43,996 nucleotides of DNA from Phenylobacterium sp. (GTDB taxonomy: Bacteria > Pseudomonadota > Alphaproteobacteria > Caulobacterales > Caulobacteraceae). The notes beneath the pieces are model-generated. The model was not told the origin of the DNA. It was given only the letters and a program-made list of their open reading frames with translations, and searched no databases. The DNA lies in NCBI RefSeq assembly GCF_030693405.1, contig NZ_JAUYAW010000021.1:1-43996 (forward strand). The letters run 5' to 3'. Positions 35,772 through 43,996 of this stretch are shown here, one piece after another. The stretch's first letter is position 1. The number at the start of each line of letters is the position of its first letter. A program made the translations under genes and the position numbers.

Positions 35772-37178
35772 TCAGCTGGCCAGGGCGGACGCCTCCTGGA
35801 CCGGGTCCTCGCCGGCCAGGGCGCCGACAAAGGCGTCGCGCCAGGCGCCCACATCCTCGCCCCGGACATTGTCGAACAAAGCGCGCCAGCGCTCGATTCG
35901 CTCCGCCAGCGGCATGGTCAGGGCGCGCTTCAGGGCCTCGGAGATTTCTTCAGGGCTGTTGGGGTTGACGATCAGGGCCGCGGGCATCTGGTTGGCGGCG
36001 CCAGCGAACCGCGACAGGATCAGCACGCCGGGATCGGCGGGATCCTGGGCGGCCACATACTCCTTGGCCACCAGGTTCATGCCATCCCGCAGGGGCGTCA
36101 CCAGTCCCACCTTCGCCGCACGGTACAGCCCGGCCAGCTCATCCCGACGATAGTTGCGGTTCACGCAGCGCAAGGGGTTCCAGTCCAGGTCGGCGTGCTC
36201 ACCATTGATGCGACCCGACAGGGCGTCAAGCCGGCCGCGGATCTCCTGGTAGGAGTTGACTGACTCCCGGCTCACCGGCGCCACCTGCACCATCAGCACC
36301 TCGCGGCGCAGGTCGGGATTGTCGGCCAGGAACCGTTCGAAGCCGAGGAAGCGCTCTTCCAGCCCCTTGGAATAGTCCAGTCGGTCGACGCCGACGATAA
36401 GCTTGCGAAACACCGTATGGGCGGCCATCCGGTCATAGGTCAGCCGCGCCCGGTCCGAGGTCACCATCTCGGCGAAGTCGTTTGCGTCGACCCCGATGGG
36501 GAAGGCGCCGGTCTGCACCGTGCGGCCAAAGGCCTTCAGCCGGTCGGGCCCCAGCACCTCGCCGCCGGCCTCGGCCAGGACGTATTCCTGAAAGGCGGTG
36601 ACATATTCCGGGGTCTGGAAGCCCACCAGATCATATTCGAACAGGGCCTCCACCAGGGCCCCGTGGCTCGGCAGGGTGACCATCAGCTGGTGGGCCGGCC
36701 AGGGAATATGCAGGAAGAAACCGATGCGGTTCTTCACCCCCAGACGCCGCAGCTCCCGGGCCATGGGGATCAGGTGGTAGTCGTGGACCCAGATCAGGTC
36801 GTCGGGCTCGATCAGGGGCCGCAGGGTCTCGGCGAACCGACGGTTCACCCGCTGATAGCCCTCGTCGAAGGTGCGGTCATAGGCCGTCAGATCGACCCGA
36901 TAGTGGAACAGGGGCCACAGGGTCTTGTTGGCGTAGCCGTTGTAATATTCGTCATAGTCGCTCTGCTCGAGATCGACCGTGGCCACCGTGACGCCCTCGA
37001 TCCGGCGCATGGCCAGCTGGCCGGTGAACATGGGCGTGGTTCGCCCGCTCCAGCCGAACCAGATGCCGGAATACTCCCGCAGGGCCGCCGCCAGCGCCAT
37101 GGCCAGGCCGCCGACGCTCTCTTCGCCCTTGCCCCCAGGGGGATTCACCCGGTTGGAAACGACGATCAGGCGACTCAT
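35772..37178 (-). CDS. otsA: Trehalose-6-phosphate synthase
   Basis: Transfers glucose from UDP-glucose to glucose-6-phosphate. 468 residues, GT20 family: [103 protein letters not shown]. Start ATG overlaps the otsB stop (ATGA), so otsB-otsA is a coupled unit. Trehalose protects against osmotic and desiccation stress. The last codons lie 16 bases from the ligD start on the same strand. Confidence 0.97.
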   Translation of the reverse strand: MSRLIVVSNRVNPPGGKGEESVGGLAMALAAALREYSGIWFGWSGRTTPMFTGQLAMRRIEGVTVATVDLEQSDYDEYYNGYANKTLWPLFHYRVDLTAYDRTFDEGYQRVNRRFAETLRPLIEPDDLIWVHDYHLIPMARELRRLGVKNRIGFFLHIPWPAHQLMVTLPSHGALVEALFEYDLVGFQTPEYVTAFQEYVLAEAGGEVLGPDRLKAFGRTVQTGAFPIGVDANDFAEMVTSDRARLTYDRMAAHTVFRKLIVGVDRLDYSKGLEERFLGFERFLADNPDLRREVLMVQVAPVSRESVNSYQEIRGRLDALSGRINGEHADLDWNPLRCVNRNYRRDELAGLYRAAKVGLVTPLRDGMNLVAKEYVAAQDPADPGVLILSRFAGAANQMPAALIVNPNSPEEISEALKRALTMPLAERIERWRALFDNVRGEDVGAWRDAFVGALAGEDPVQEASALAS

Positions 37179-37924
37179 AGGGGGGCCTCCAGCCAGTCCA
37201 GTACGGCGTTCACATCCTCCAACCGATGGGTGGCCGCACTGTTCCGCGCAGGCCCCACCAGCACGCCTGTCCCGCCCAGGCGGCGAGCCGCGGCGAAGGC
37301 CGGCTCGTCGGTCAGATCATCGCCCACGAAGATCGGTCGCTTTCCCTGGAACGGCGGCATGTCCATGAAGTCGGCCAGGGAATCTCCCTTGTCCGGGCCA
37401 GGGGTGCGCAGCTCCACCACCATGTGGCCGGGCTGGAGGGTCAGGCCTGTGCGGCCCGCCCAGTCCCGGGCCAGCGCCTGGACGACCGCCCCCTGGCCGG
37501 GCGCCTGGCGATAGTGCAGGGCGACGCTGAGGCCCTTGGCCTCCACCAGCAGGCCCGGCGCCTGGGTCGCAAGTTGCTGGAAGGCGGCGGTCGCTTCGGT
37601 CAGGCCGGGATGGGGCTCAGGGGCGTGGTTGCGTCCGTCCGGTGCGCGTCGGTCCAGGCCATGGACGGCGGCCACGGGGCGCACAGCGCGGTCAAGAATG
37701 TGATCGATCTCGGCCAGGGTCCGGCCCGACAGGATCGCCACCCGGCCCTCCATCCGTCGGACCAGCTCTTCCAGGATGGCCGTGCGGCGCGGCTCAGGCC
37801 CCACGTCCTGTGGCCTTGCCACAATGGGGGCCAGGGTGCCGTCCAGGTCCAGAAACAGGGCGCTGCCCGCCAGATCCAGGACCGGCGGCGCAAGGTCGGT
37901 CGGTGTGGGGTCTATGATGCTCAT
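37175..37924 (-). CDS. otsB: Trehalose-6-phosphate phosphatase
   Basis: Dephosphorylates trehalose-6-phosphate. 249 residues, HAD fold: LFLDLDGTLAPIVARP (catalytic Asp26 and Asp28), ILSGRTLAEID, HGLDRR, and FVGDDLTDEPAFAAAR carrying the metal-binding aspartates. ATG at 37924. First gene of otsB-otsA; divergent from zwf, 184 bases away. Confidence 0.95.
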   Translation of the reverse strand: MSIIDPTPTDLAPPVLDLAGSALFLDLDGTLAPIVARPQDVGPEPRRTAILEELVRRMEGRVAILSGRTLAEIDHILDRAVRPVAAVHGLDRRAPDGRNHAPEPHPGLTEATAAFQQLATQAPGLLVEAKGLSVALHYRQAPGQGAVVQALARDWAGRTGLTLQPGHMVVELRTPGPDKGDSLADFMDMPPFQGKRPIFVGDDLTDEPAFAAARRLGGTGVLVGPARNSAATHRLEDVNAVLDWLEAPL

Positions 37925-38023
37925 GTCGTGGAATCGCCCCTTCGTCGGCGCAGAACGCCTGTGGGGGCCGTTGGCTCCTAATTTCGGGCGCCTTGGCGGT
38001 TCGGCGCGAACCGGGCCATGGCC

Positions 38024-38054
38024 TTGACGTTGCCTCAACCGAGGTAAGGCTAAC
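38024..38054 (+). promoter_or_regulatory. zwf: Candidate zwf promoter with internal inverted repeat
   Basis: TTGACG (38024-38029) and GCTAAC (38049-38054; like the Caulobacter GCTANANC -10) lie upstream of zwf, but the 19-base spacing is longer than usual. Between them is CCTC-aacc-GAGG (38033-38044), a small inverted repeat that could be an operator. Confidence 0.35.
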
Positions 38055-38108
38055 TGCCTGCGATCTCCACAGCCGCCCGACCGATTTACAGCCCAGGAAG
38101 GGGATTTC

Positions 38109-39578
38109 ATGCCCAAGGCGCCTCAAGCCGATGCGATCGTCCTGTTTGGAGGCGTAGGCGACCTCGCCCTGCGGATGCTCTTCCCCTCGCTCTATTTCCT
38201 GGACGCTGACGGCTTCCTGCCCGACGGCTTCAAGGTCATCGCCGCCGCCCGGGCCGAGATTCCCCGCGACGAGTTCGAGGCCATGATCCGCGATGCCGTC
38301 GCCCAGCGGGCCAGCCCGCAGACCCTGGACGAGGAGATCTGGAGGCGTTTCGTCCAGCGGCTGGATTACCGCGCCGTGGACGCCACCAAGGCCGATCGCC
38401 TGGCCGGCATCACCGAGGCGCTCGGGGGGGCGACAGCGCCGATCTATTATCTGGCCTTGTCGCCCAGCCTCTATGTGGGGGTCTGCGAGGCCCTGGCCGA
38501 GGCCGGCCTGATCTCGCCGCAGAGCCGCATCGTCCTGGAAAAGCCCATCGGTCACGATCTGGAGAGCTCGCGCGGCATCAATGCGGCGCTGGCGCAGGTG
38601 TTCGAGGAGGAGCAGGTCTTCCGCATCGACCACTATCTGGGCAAGGAGACGGTGCAGAACCTGATCGCCCTACGGTTCGCCAACACCCTATTCGAGCCCC
38701 TTTGGAACAATCTGACCATCGACCACGTGCAGATCACCGTGGCCGAGACCGAAGGCGTGGGGGACCGCTGGCCCTATTATGACGAGCACGGCGCCCTGCG
38801 CGACATGGTCCAGAACCATGTGCTGCAGCTGCTCTGCCTGGTGGCCATGGAGCCGCCCTCGGACATGGAGGCGGAGTCCCTCCGCAACGAGAAGGTCAAG
38901 GTGCTGCGCTCGCTGCGCCCCTTCACCCGCCAGGATGTCGCCCAGGCCAGCGTGCGGGGCCAGTACGCCGCCGGCGTCGCCCAGGGTCAGTCGGCTGCCG
39001 CCTATGAGGAAGAACGCGGCCAGGAGAGCGCGACCGAGACCTTCGTCGCCCTGCGGGTGGATATCGATAACTGGCGCTGGGCCGGCGTGCCCTTCTTCCT
39101 GCGCACCGGCAAGCGCCTGCCTGAGCGGCGGACCCAGATCGCCATTCAGTTCAAGGGCGTGCCCCACTCGATCTTTGGTGGTCAGGCCGAGGGCGACCTG
39201 GTGGCCAACCGGCTGGTGATCGACCTGCAGCCGGACGAGGACATCGAACTGCTCCTGATGAACAAGGCGCCGGGCATTTCACAAGGCGGCATGCGCCTGC
39301 AGTCCTTACCCCTGTCGCTCTCTCTGCTGCGGGCCTATTCGGGGCCCAATGCGCGCCGGCGCATCGCCTATGAGCGGCTGATCCTCGACGTGATCCTGGG
39401 CAACAGCGCCCTGTTCGTCCGCCGCGACGAAGTGGAGCAGGCCTGGCGCTGGGTGGACGGGGTGGCCGAGGCCTGGGTCGAAGCCGGCATGGGACCCAAG
39501 CCCTATGCGGCGGGAAGCTGGGGGCCGGCCGGGGCCTTCGCCCTGATCGAGCGGGCCGGCCGGGCCTGGTACGACTGA
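38109..39578 (+). CDS. zwf: Glucose-6-phosphate 1-dehydrogenase
   Basis: Oxidises glucose-6-phosphate with NAD(P)+; entry to the Entner-Doudoroff and pentose phosphate routes. 489 residues. FGGVGDLALRMLFPSLY forms the coenzyme fingerprint; the active-site RIDHYLGKETVQN, EKPIGHD and MVQNHVLQLL are intact. In the fingerprint the usual Lys after GDLAxR is Met (ALRM). ATG at 38109 after AAGGGG. pgl, edd and glk, which often follow zwf in Caulobacter relatives, are not here: dut follows convergently after 4 bases. Confidence 0.96.
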   Translation: MPKAPQADAIVLFGGVGDLALRMLFPSLYFLDADGFLPDGFKVIAAARAEIPRDEFEAMIRDAVAQRASPQTLDEEIWRRFVQRLDYRAVDATKADRLAGITEALGGATAPIYYLALSPSLYVGVCEALAEAGLISPQSRIVLEKPIGHDLESSRGINAALAQVFEEEQVFRIDHYLGKETVQNLIALRFANTLFEPLWNNLTIDHVQITVAETEGVGDRWPYYDEHGALRDMVQNHVLQLLCLVAMEPPSDMEAESLRNEKVKVLRSLRPFTRQDVAQASVRGQYAAGVAQGQSAAAYEEERGQESATETFVALRVDIDNWRWAGVPFFLRTGKRLPERRTQIAIQFKGVPHSIFGGQAEGDLVANRLVIDLQPDEDIELLLMNKAPGISQGGMRLQSLPLSLSLLRAYSGPNARRRIAYERLILDVILGNSALFVRRDEVEQAWRWVDGVAEAWVEAGMGPKPYAAGSWGPAGAFALIERAGRAWYD

Positions 39579-39582
39579 GGCT

Positions 39583-40038
39583 TCAGCTCGCGCCGGTGGA
39601 GCCGAAGCCGCCAGCGCCGCGGGCGGTTTCGTCCAGGCTATCGGTTTCTTCCCAGGCGGCCTGGATCACAGGGGCGATCACCAGCTGGGCGATGCGGTCG
39701 CCACGGCGGATGGTGAAGTCCTCTTCTCCCAGATTGACCAGGATCACCTTCATCTCGCCACGATAGTCGGCGTCCACCGTGCCCGGCGAATTGAGGCAGG
39801 TGATGCCGGACTTGGCGGCCAGGCCTGAGCGCGGGCGCACCTGGCCCTCGAAGCCCGGCGGCAGGGCCATGGCCAGCCCCGTGGGGACCATGGCCCGCTC
39901 CATGGGTCGCAGGATGATGGGCGCGTCTTCGGCTACGGCGGCGCGCAGGTCCATGCCGGCGGCAAGCGCCGTCTCATAGGCCGGCAAGGGCAGGTCGGCA
40001 TTGTGGGGCAGGCGGGTGATCTTGATCGTCGGGGTCAT
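39583..40038 (-). CDS. dut: dUTP diphosphatase
   Basis: Hydrolyses dUTP to dUMP, keeping uracil out of DNA and supplying dTMP synthesis. 151 residues, trimeric type, five motifs: [43 protein letters not shown], and [12 protein letters not shown] overlaps the coaBC stop (ATGA). Confidence 0.97.
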   Translation of the reverse strand: MTPTIKITRLPHNADLPLPAYETALAAGMDLRAAVAEDAPIILRPMERAMVPTGLAMALPPGFEGQVRPRSGLAAKSGITCLNSPGTVDADYRGEMKVILVNLGEEDFTIRRGDRIAQLVIAPVIQAAWEETDSLDETARGAGGFGSTGAS

Positions 40039-41246
40039 GCCAGGGCCTCCGCCATGCGCTGGGCGAGCCTGGTCGCCACGTCGGATTTCGCAGTCTTGTC
40101 CCAGCGTTCGACGCCCGTGGCGCTGACGATGGAGACGGTGTTGTCGTCGCCGCCCATGACGCCGGGGGCGCTGACATCATTGGCGACGATCCAGTCGCAG
40201 CCCTTCCGGGCGAGCTTGGCCTGGGCGTAGGCCTCCACATCATTGGTCTCGGCGGCGAAGCCGACCACCAGCCGGGGCCGGGCTGGGCCGGGCGCCGACA
40301 GGGTCGCCAGGATGTCGGGGTTCTCCACCAGCTTAAGGGCCGGCGGGGCGTCGCCGGTCTTCTTGATCTTCACCGCCCCCTCGTCGGCCGGGCGCCAGTC
40401 GGCGACGGCGGCGACGCAGACGGCGAGATCAGCCGGCAGGGCGGCCTGGCAGGCGGCCAGCATCTGGCGGGCGGTCTCCACCTGCACCCGCTTGACGCCG
40501 GTCGGGGCCGAAAGCGCCGTGGGGCCGGACACCAGGGTGACGTCGCAGCCCAGAGCCGCCAGGGCCTCTGCGATCGCATAGCCCTGCTTGCCGCTGGAGC
40601 GGTTGGTCAGATAGCGCACCGGATCGATGGGCTCGGCGGTAGGGCCGGCGGTGACGATGGCGCGGCGCCCGGCCAGGGGACCTTGGGCAATGGCGGGGGC
40701 GGACTTCCCGGCCAGCATCCCCATGATCGCCTCGAAGATGACCGCGGGCTCGGCCATGCGGCCAGGGCCGTGTTCGCCACAGGCCATGGCGCCGTCATCG
40801 GGCCCGACAAAGGCGACGCCGTCAGCCTTCAGGGTCGCCAGGTTCCGCTTCGTGGCGGGGTGCTCCCACATGCGCACATTCATGGCCGGGGCCATCAGAA
40901 CTGGTTTGTCGGTGGCCAGCAGGGTGGTCGAGGCAAGATCCCCCGCCAGCCCATGGGCGGCCTTGGCCATCAGGTCGGCGGTGGCCGGGACCACCACCAC
41001 CAGGTCGGCCGAGCGAGACAGCTGGATATGCCCCATCTCGGCCTCGTCGGTGAGCGAGAAGAGCTCGGAATAGACCTTGTCTTCGGCGAGCGCCGCCAGG
41101 GACAGGGGGGTGACGAACTGGGCGCCGGCCTGGGTGAGGATCGGCCGCACGCCGACGCCGGCCTTGCGGAGCAGGCGGGTCAACTCCAGGGCCTTATAGG
41201 CGGCCACGCCGCCGCCCACGATCAGGAGGATCTGCTTCTGCGCCAA
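40035..41246 (-). CDS. coaBC: Bifunctional phosphopantothenoylcysteine decarboxylase/phosphopantothenate--cysteine ligase
   Basis: Two steps of coenzyme A synthesis. 403 residues. CoaC flavoprotein half: [49 protein letters not shown], and [13 protein letters not shown] with the active Cys. CoaB half from about 190: [47 protein letters not shown]. Start TTG 41246 ([13 protein letters not shown]) chosen because AAGGGA precedes it and homologues begin just before this strand; an upstream ATG at 41315 would add 23 unrelated residues. Coupled to dut downstream. Confidence 0.95.
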   Translation of the reverse strand: MAQKQILLIVGGGVAAYKALELTRLLRKAGVGVRPILTQAGAQFVTPLSLAALAEDKVYSELFSLTDEAEMGHIQLSRSADLVVVVPATADLMAKAAHGLAGDLASTTLLATDKPVLMAPAMNVRMWEHPATKRNLATLKADGVAFVGPDDGAMACGEHGPGRMAEPAVIFEAIMGMLAGKSAPAIAQGPLAGRRAIVTAGPTAEPIDPVRYLTNRSSGKQGYAIAEALAALGCDVTLVSGPTALSAPTGVKRVQVETARQMLAACQAALPADLAVCVAAVADWRPADEGAVKIKKTGDAPPALKLVENPDILATLSAPGPARPRLVVGFAAETNDVEAYAQAKLARKGCDWIVANDVSAPGVMGGDDNTVSIVSATGVERWDKTAKSDVATRLAQRMAEALA

Positions 41247-41277
41247 GGCCCGGGGTCCCTTTCGACAACGGCTCCAC

Positions 41278-41305
41278 GCTATAGCCGCATCTGGCCTCTG
41301 GACAA
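41278..41305 (-). promoter_or_regulatory. coaBC: Candidate coaBC-dut promoter
   Basis: Read on the minus strand: TTGTCC (41305-41300), 14 bases, GCTATAGC (41285-41278), matching the Caulobacter sigma73 pattern TTGnnn-N10-14-GCTANANC. It lies about 32 bases upstream of the TTG start. The LexA box at 41318-41332 is just outside it. Confidence 0.5.
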
Positions 41306-41317
41306 AACCGCACATCT

Positions 41318-41332
41318 GTTCTTTGTTCGTTC
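41318..41332 (+). promoter_or_regulatory. LexA (SOS) box upstream of lipoprotein gene
   Basis: GTTC (41318-41321), 7 bases, GTTC (41329-41332): exact match to the alphaproteobacterial LexA box, in the intergenic region between divergent coaBC and the lipoprotein gene, 41 bases before the latter's ATG. It is the only other exact match I found besides the imuA one. No clear -10 was recognised for the lipoprotein gene. Confidence 0.8.
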
Positions 41333-41372
41333 CAGCACAGCCTGGGGCTGCACTGTGGGGAGAAACACGGTG

Positions 41373-41873
41373 ATGATGCGGTCAGTTGGGGCGCTCGCGG
41401 CGGGCGCCAGTCTTTTCATTCTCGTCGCCTGCGACAACGGGCCTTCGGCGGTGACGCCCGCGCCCAGCGCAGGCGAGGCGGCTCAGGACGCTTCGGCCAC
41501 CGCGCCGACGGCGTCCAGCAGCGCGGCCCGCGCGCCGGTCCCGAAGGTGGACGGCCGGCCCCTCTGGTCGGAGACCCAGCGCTATTCGGCCCAGGAAAAC
41601 GCTGAGCGCGCCTTTGCTCGCAACGGCGAGGCCTTCGGGGCCACCGACCTGGACGACTTCGTCCGCAAGGCCCACGCCTTCGTCAACAGTCCCCCGGCCG
41701 GCGCCCAAACGATCAAGCGCGGCAATGGTGACACCCTGATCTACGATCCGGGCGCCAACATCTTCGCCGTGGCGACAGCGGCTGGCGCGCCGCGAACAAT
41801 GTTCAAGCCCGACAATGGCGCGGCCTATTGGGAAGAGCAGAAGGTCCGGGAGGCCGAACGCGGCGACGACTGA
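41373..41873 (+). CDS. SOS-box lipoprotein with C-terminal toxin-nuclease-like domain (BapE-like candidate)
   Basis: 166 residues. N-terminal signal ending in lipobox FILVAC (Cys20), then a low-complexity Ala/Ser/Pro linker (about 21-57), then a compact domain (about 58-160): RPLWSETQRYSAQENAERAF, FVRKAHAFVNSPP, GDTLIYDPGANIFAV, GAPRTMFKPDNGAAYWEEQK. The block GD-TLIYDP-N-FAV followed by PRTMFKP resembles C-terminal domains of polymorphic toxins and colicin-D/EndoU-like nucleases, from memory and unverified. A perfect LexA box precedes it. Start ATG 41373; GTG 41370 is possible. Caulobacter has an SOS-induced endonuclease, BapE; whether this is its orthologue needs comparison. It sits on the opposite strand inside the ubiE-ubiB-coaBC-dut cluster. 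Confidence 0.75.
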   Translation: MMRSVGALAAGASLFILVACDNGPSAVTPAPSAGEAAQDASATAPTASSSAARAPVPKVDGRPLWSETQRYSAQENAERAFARNGEAFGATDLDDFVRKAHAFVNSPPAGAQTIKRGNGDTLIYDPGANIFAVATAAGAPRTMFKPDNGAAYWEEQKVREAERGDD

Positions 41874-41883
41874 GCCCTGAAGT

Positions 41884-43386
41884 TCAGGCGAGCGCGCCGA
41901 GCAGGAAGGCGCCGCCGGCGGTCAGGGCGCCCAGGAAGAACCAAAGCCAGCTTGAGTCCCGCTCTGTCGTCGTCACCACGGCGACGGACGGCTCGGGGTC
42001 CTGCAGGCGGCGTTTGAGGCCGTGCAGGATGTCGAGGCTTTCCTGAACGACGCGCTTGGCCTGGGCCGGCGGGGCCAGCTCCCGGGCGATCCAGCGGCGC
42101 ACGACGGGGTCGGCGGCGGCCCAGATGTCGTGGTCGGGATCGATGCGGCGGGCCACGCCCTCCACCGTCATCATGGTCTTCTGCAGCAGCACCAGTTCCG
42201 GGCGCAGGCGCATGTCGAACAGGGCGGTGATCTCGAACAGCTGGATCAGCACCCGGCTCATGGAAACCTGGCTGGCTGAGCGGCCGAACACCGGCTCGCC
42301 CACCGCCCGCAAGGCCTGGGCGAAGGCCGCCCGGTCGTGGTGGGCCGGCACATAGCCGGCGCGGAAATGCACCTCGGCCACCCGGGGGTAGTCCCGGTCC
42401 AGGAAGCCCCAGAGGATTTCGGCCAGGTAGCGCCGCTCATCAGGGCCGAGGCGTCCGACGATGCCATAGTCCACCGCGGTGATCTTCGCCGGCGCCTCGA
42501 CGAACAGGTTTCCTTCGTGCAGGTCGGCGTGGAAGACCCCATGGTCCAGGGCCTGGGACAGGAAGGCCCGAAGAAGGTTGATCGCCAGCTGCGGCCGATC
42601 CAGCCCGGCCAGTTCCAGGGCGGCGGGATCGGACAGGGGCGCGCCGGCCGCCCACTCGAGCGTCAGGACCTGCTTGCCGACCCCCTCCCAGATGACGGCC
42701 GGGGCCGACATGTAGCCGTCCTTGGCCATCACCTCGCCCAGCTCGTCGCAGCCGGCGGCCTCCAGGCGCAGATCAAGCTCCAGCTCGGTGGCGCGGATCA
42801 CGGTCTGGGCGAAGGCCCGGGGCTCCAGCCGGCGGGCGGCGGGCACATAGCGATCCACCAGAAGGGCGGCCTGGGCCAGGGCTGCGGAGTCCTGGGCCAC
42901 GCGGACCCCGATGTGCGGGCGCAGCACCTTGACCGCCACCCGGCGGCCGTCCCGCAGGCGGGCGTCATGGGCCTGGGCCAGGGAGGCCGCGGCCACGGCC
43001 TCGCCGAACTCGGAAAACAGGGTCTCGACCGGCGCCCCCAGGGCGGCTTCTACCTGGACCCGGGCGATCTCGGCCGGGAAGGGCGGCAGCCGGTCCTTCA
43101 GCCGGGACAGGTCCTCGGCGAACTGCGCCCCGAAGATGTCTGCCCGGGTGGACATGAGCTGGCCAAGCTTGATGGCCACCGGACCCAGCTGAACCAGGGC
43201 CCGGGCCAGCCGCTCGCCGGGCCTGCCGATCTTCGCCTGCTTGCCGGCCAGGAGCCGCAGGGTCCGCCCCAGATCGCGGATCGGCGGGGGATAGAGGGCC
43301 TCCAGCTCGGCGGGCAGCAGGGCGTCGTGACGGGCCAGGGTCCAGGCGGCGGCGAAAAGCCGGCCATAGGCGGCGGGTCGCGCCAT
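41884..43386 (-). CDS. ubiB: Ubiquinone biosynthesis regulatory protein kinase UbiB
   Basis: Atypical kinase/ATPase of the UbiB/COQ8 (ADCK) family needed for coenzyme Q synthesis. 500 residues. KxGQ motif in VAIKLGQLMSTRADIFG (about 71-87), Ala-rich loop AAASLAQAHDARL, ATP Lys in VAVKVLRP, catalytic loop HADLHEGNLFV, metal motif DYG (VDYGIVG), and a C-terminal membrane hairpin WLWFFLGALTAGGAFLLGAL (about 480-499). ATG at 43386, one base after the ubiE stop, so ubiE-ubiB is coupled. Confidence 0.96.
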   Translation of the reverse strand: MARPAAYGRLFAAAWTLARHDALLPAELEALYPPPIRDLGRTLRLLAGKQAKIGRPGERLARALVQLGPVAIKLGQLMSTRADIFGAQFAEDLSRLKDRLPPFPAEIARVQVEAALGAPVETLFSEFGEAVAAASLAQAHDARLRDGRRVAVKVLRPHIGVRVAQDSAALAQAALLVDRYVPAARRLEPRAFAQTVIRATELELDLRLEAAGCDELGEVMAKDGYMSAPAVIWEGVGKQVLTLEWAAGAPLSDPAALELAGLDRPQLAINLLRAFLSQALDHGVFHADLHEGNLFVEAPAKITAVDYGIVGRLGPDERRYLAEILWGFLDRDYPRVAEVHFRAGYVPAHHDRAAFAQALRAVGEPVFGRSASQVSMSRVLIQLFEITALFDMRLRPELVLLQKTMMTVEGVARRIDPDHDIWAAADPVVRRWIARELAPPAQAKRVVQESLDILHGLKRRLQDPEPSVAVVTTTERDSSWLWFFLGALTAGGAFLLGALA

Positions 43387-43387
43387 G

Positions 43388-43996
43388 TCAGATGGCCCAG
43401 CCCTGGTGAAGGGCCGCCACCCCGGCGGTGAAGTTGGTGTAGCTCACCCGCGCGAAGCCGGCCTCACGCATCATCTGGGCGAAGCTCTGCTGGTCGGGGA
43501 AGCGGCGGATGCTCTCCACCAGGTACTGGTAGGACTCCCGGTCCTTGGCCACCAGCTCGCCCACGGCGGGGATGACCTTGAAGGAATAGGCGTCGTAGGC
43601 CTTCTGCAGGGGCTCGGTGACCGGTCGGGAAAACTCCAGGCACAGGAACCGGCCGCCGGGCTTCAGCACCCGCCGGGCCTCCCGCAGGGCCGCAGGGATA
43701 TCGGTGACATTGCGGATGCCGAACGAGATCACATAGGCGTCGGCGCAGGCGTCCGGCAGGGGCAGGGCTTGGGCGTCGCCGACGTTCCAGCAGATTTCGG
43801 GCTCAGAGCCCTTCTGGCGGCCCGCCGTGATCATTTCGGCATTGTAGTCCATCAGCAGGATGGTCGCGTCGGCGCCGCCGCGACGCTGCTGGGCGCGCCT
43901 CGCCATCTTCGCGAAGCGTCTCGCCATGTCGCCGGTGCCGCCGGCGCAGTCGATGATGACCTCCCCGGGCTGGGGGTTCAGGCGGGCGGCGACGGC
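43388..43996 (-). CDS. ubiE: Bifunctional demethylmenaquinone/2-methoxy-6-polyprenyl-benzoquinol methylase UbiE, 5' end outside window
   Basis: SAM-dependent C-methyltransferase of ubiquinone synthesis. 202 codons are present and the frame runs off the window at 43996, so the first ~45-50 residues are missing. Seen: SAM motif [40 protein letters not shown], the UbiE signatures [20 protein letters not shown] and the C-terminal [18 protein letters not shown]. Followed directly by ubiB. Confidence 0.96.
   Translation of the reverse strand, partial: AVAARLNPQPGEVIIDCAGGTGDMARRFAKMARRAQQRRGGADATILLMDYNAEMITAGRQKGSEPEICWNVGDAQALPLPDACADAYVISFGIRNVTDIPAALREARRVLKPGGRFLCLEFSRPVTEPLQKAYDAYSFKVIPAVGELVAKDRESYQYLVESIRRFPDQQSFAQMMREAGFARVSYTNFTAGVAALHQGWAI

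Noticed and set aside
41247..41315. coaBC start at ATG 41315
   Set aside because: Adds 23 unrelated residues and would place the predicted promoter inside the gene; TTG 41246 has a ribosome binding site and fits homologues.

Overview
The window is GC-rich chromosomal DNA from an alphaproteobacterium, most likely a member of the Caulobacteraceae (Phenylobacterium or Caulobacter type). Reasons: an alphaproteobacterial LexA box (GTTC-N7-GTTC) in front of an imuA-imuB-dnaE2 mutasome operon; a TTAA-N7-TTAA CtrA box; clusters of GANTC (CcrM) sites; rpsU divergent from a COQ9-family gene; HWE-family and hybrid histidine kinases; and the ubiE-ubiB-coaBC-dut gene order. No tRNA, rRNA, CRISPR array, prophage or insertion sequence was seen, and no gene-free stretch exceeds 300 bases.

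Layout. 1-2506: 5' part of epmA, divergent efp, then ku. 2507-5479: a three-hairpin intergenic repeat, a secreted type-B carboxylesterase and a divergent HWE histidine kinase. 5493-11060: SOS mutasome operon (imuA, imuB, dnaE2, minus strand). 11214-13754: NUDIX hydrolase, PiT phosphate transporter, small ParB-like protein. 13795-17726: serine biosynthesis (serC, serA), preceded by two uncharacterised genes, one with CtrA boxes and one whose ribosome binding site lies in a strong hairpin. 17860-20417: hybrid histidine kinase and a secreted Gly/Pro/Tyr-rich protein. 20432-25501: PhzF-like protein, DUF925-type nucleotidyltransferase, thiD, an SDR with a coupled unknown gene, folP, and a small basic protein. 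25530-28828: ftsH, rpsU, COQ9-family gene. 28845-32059: purE-purK, a diguanylate cyclase and a coupled RluF-like pseudouridine synthase. 32063-39578: HSL-type hydrolase, ligD, trehalose genes otsB-otsA, zwf. 39583-43996: dut, coaBC, an SOS-box lipoprotein gene, ubiB and the 3' part of ubiE.

How it fits together. Most genes are housekeeping: EF-P modification, serine, purine, folate, thiamine, CoA and ubiquinone synthesis, and membrane proteolysis. A second theme is DNA damage and genome upkeep: the LexA-controlled mutasome, Ku and LigD for end joining, dUTPase, and a lipoprotein gene with its own perfect LexA box inserted on the opposite strand into the ubiE-ubiB-coaBC-dut cluster. That lipoprotein, with a C-terminal region reminiscent of toxin nuclease domains, is the best candidate for something little described. 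Also notable are two genes (rpsU, folP) whose best start codon is CTG, the hairpin covering the ribosome binding site of a low-GC membrane protein gene, and a 137-base out-of-frame overlap of imuA and imuB.
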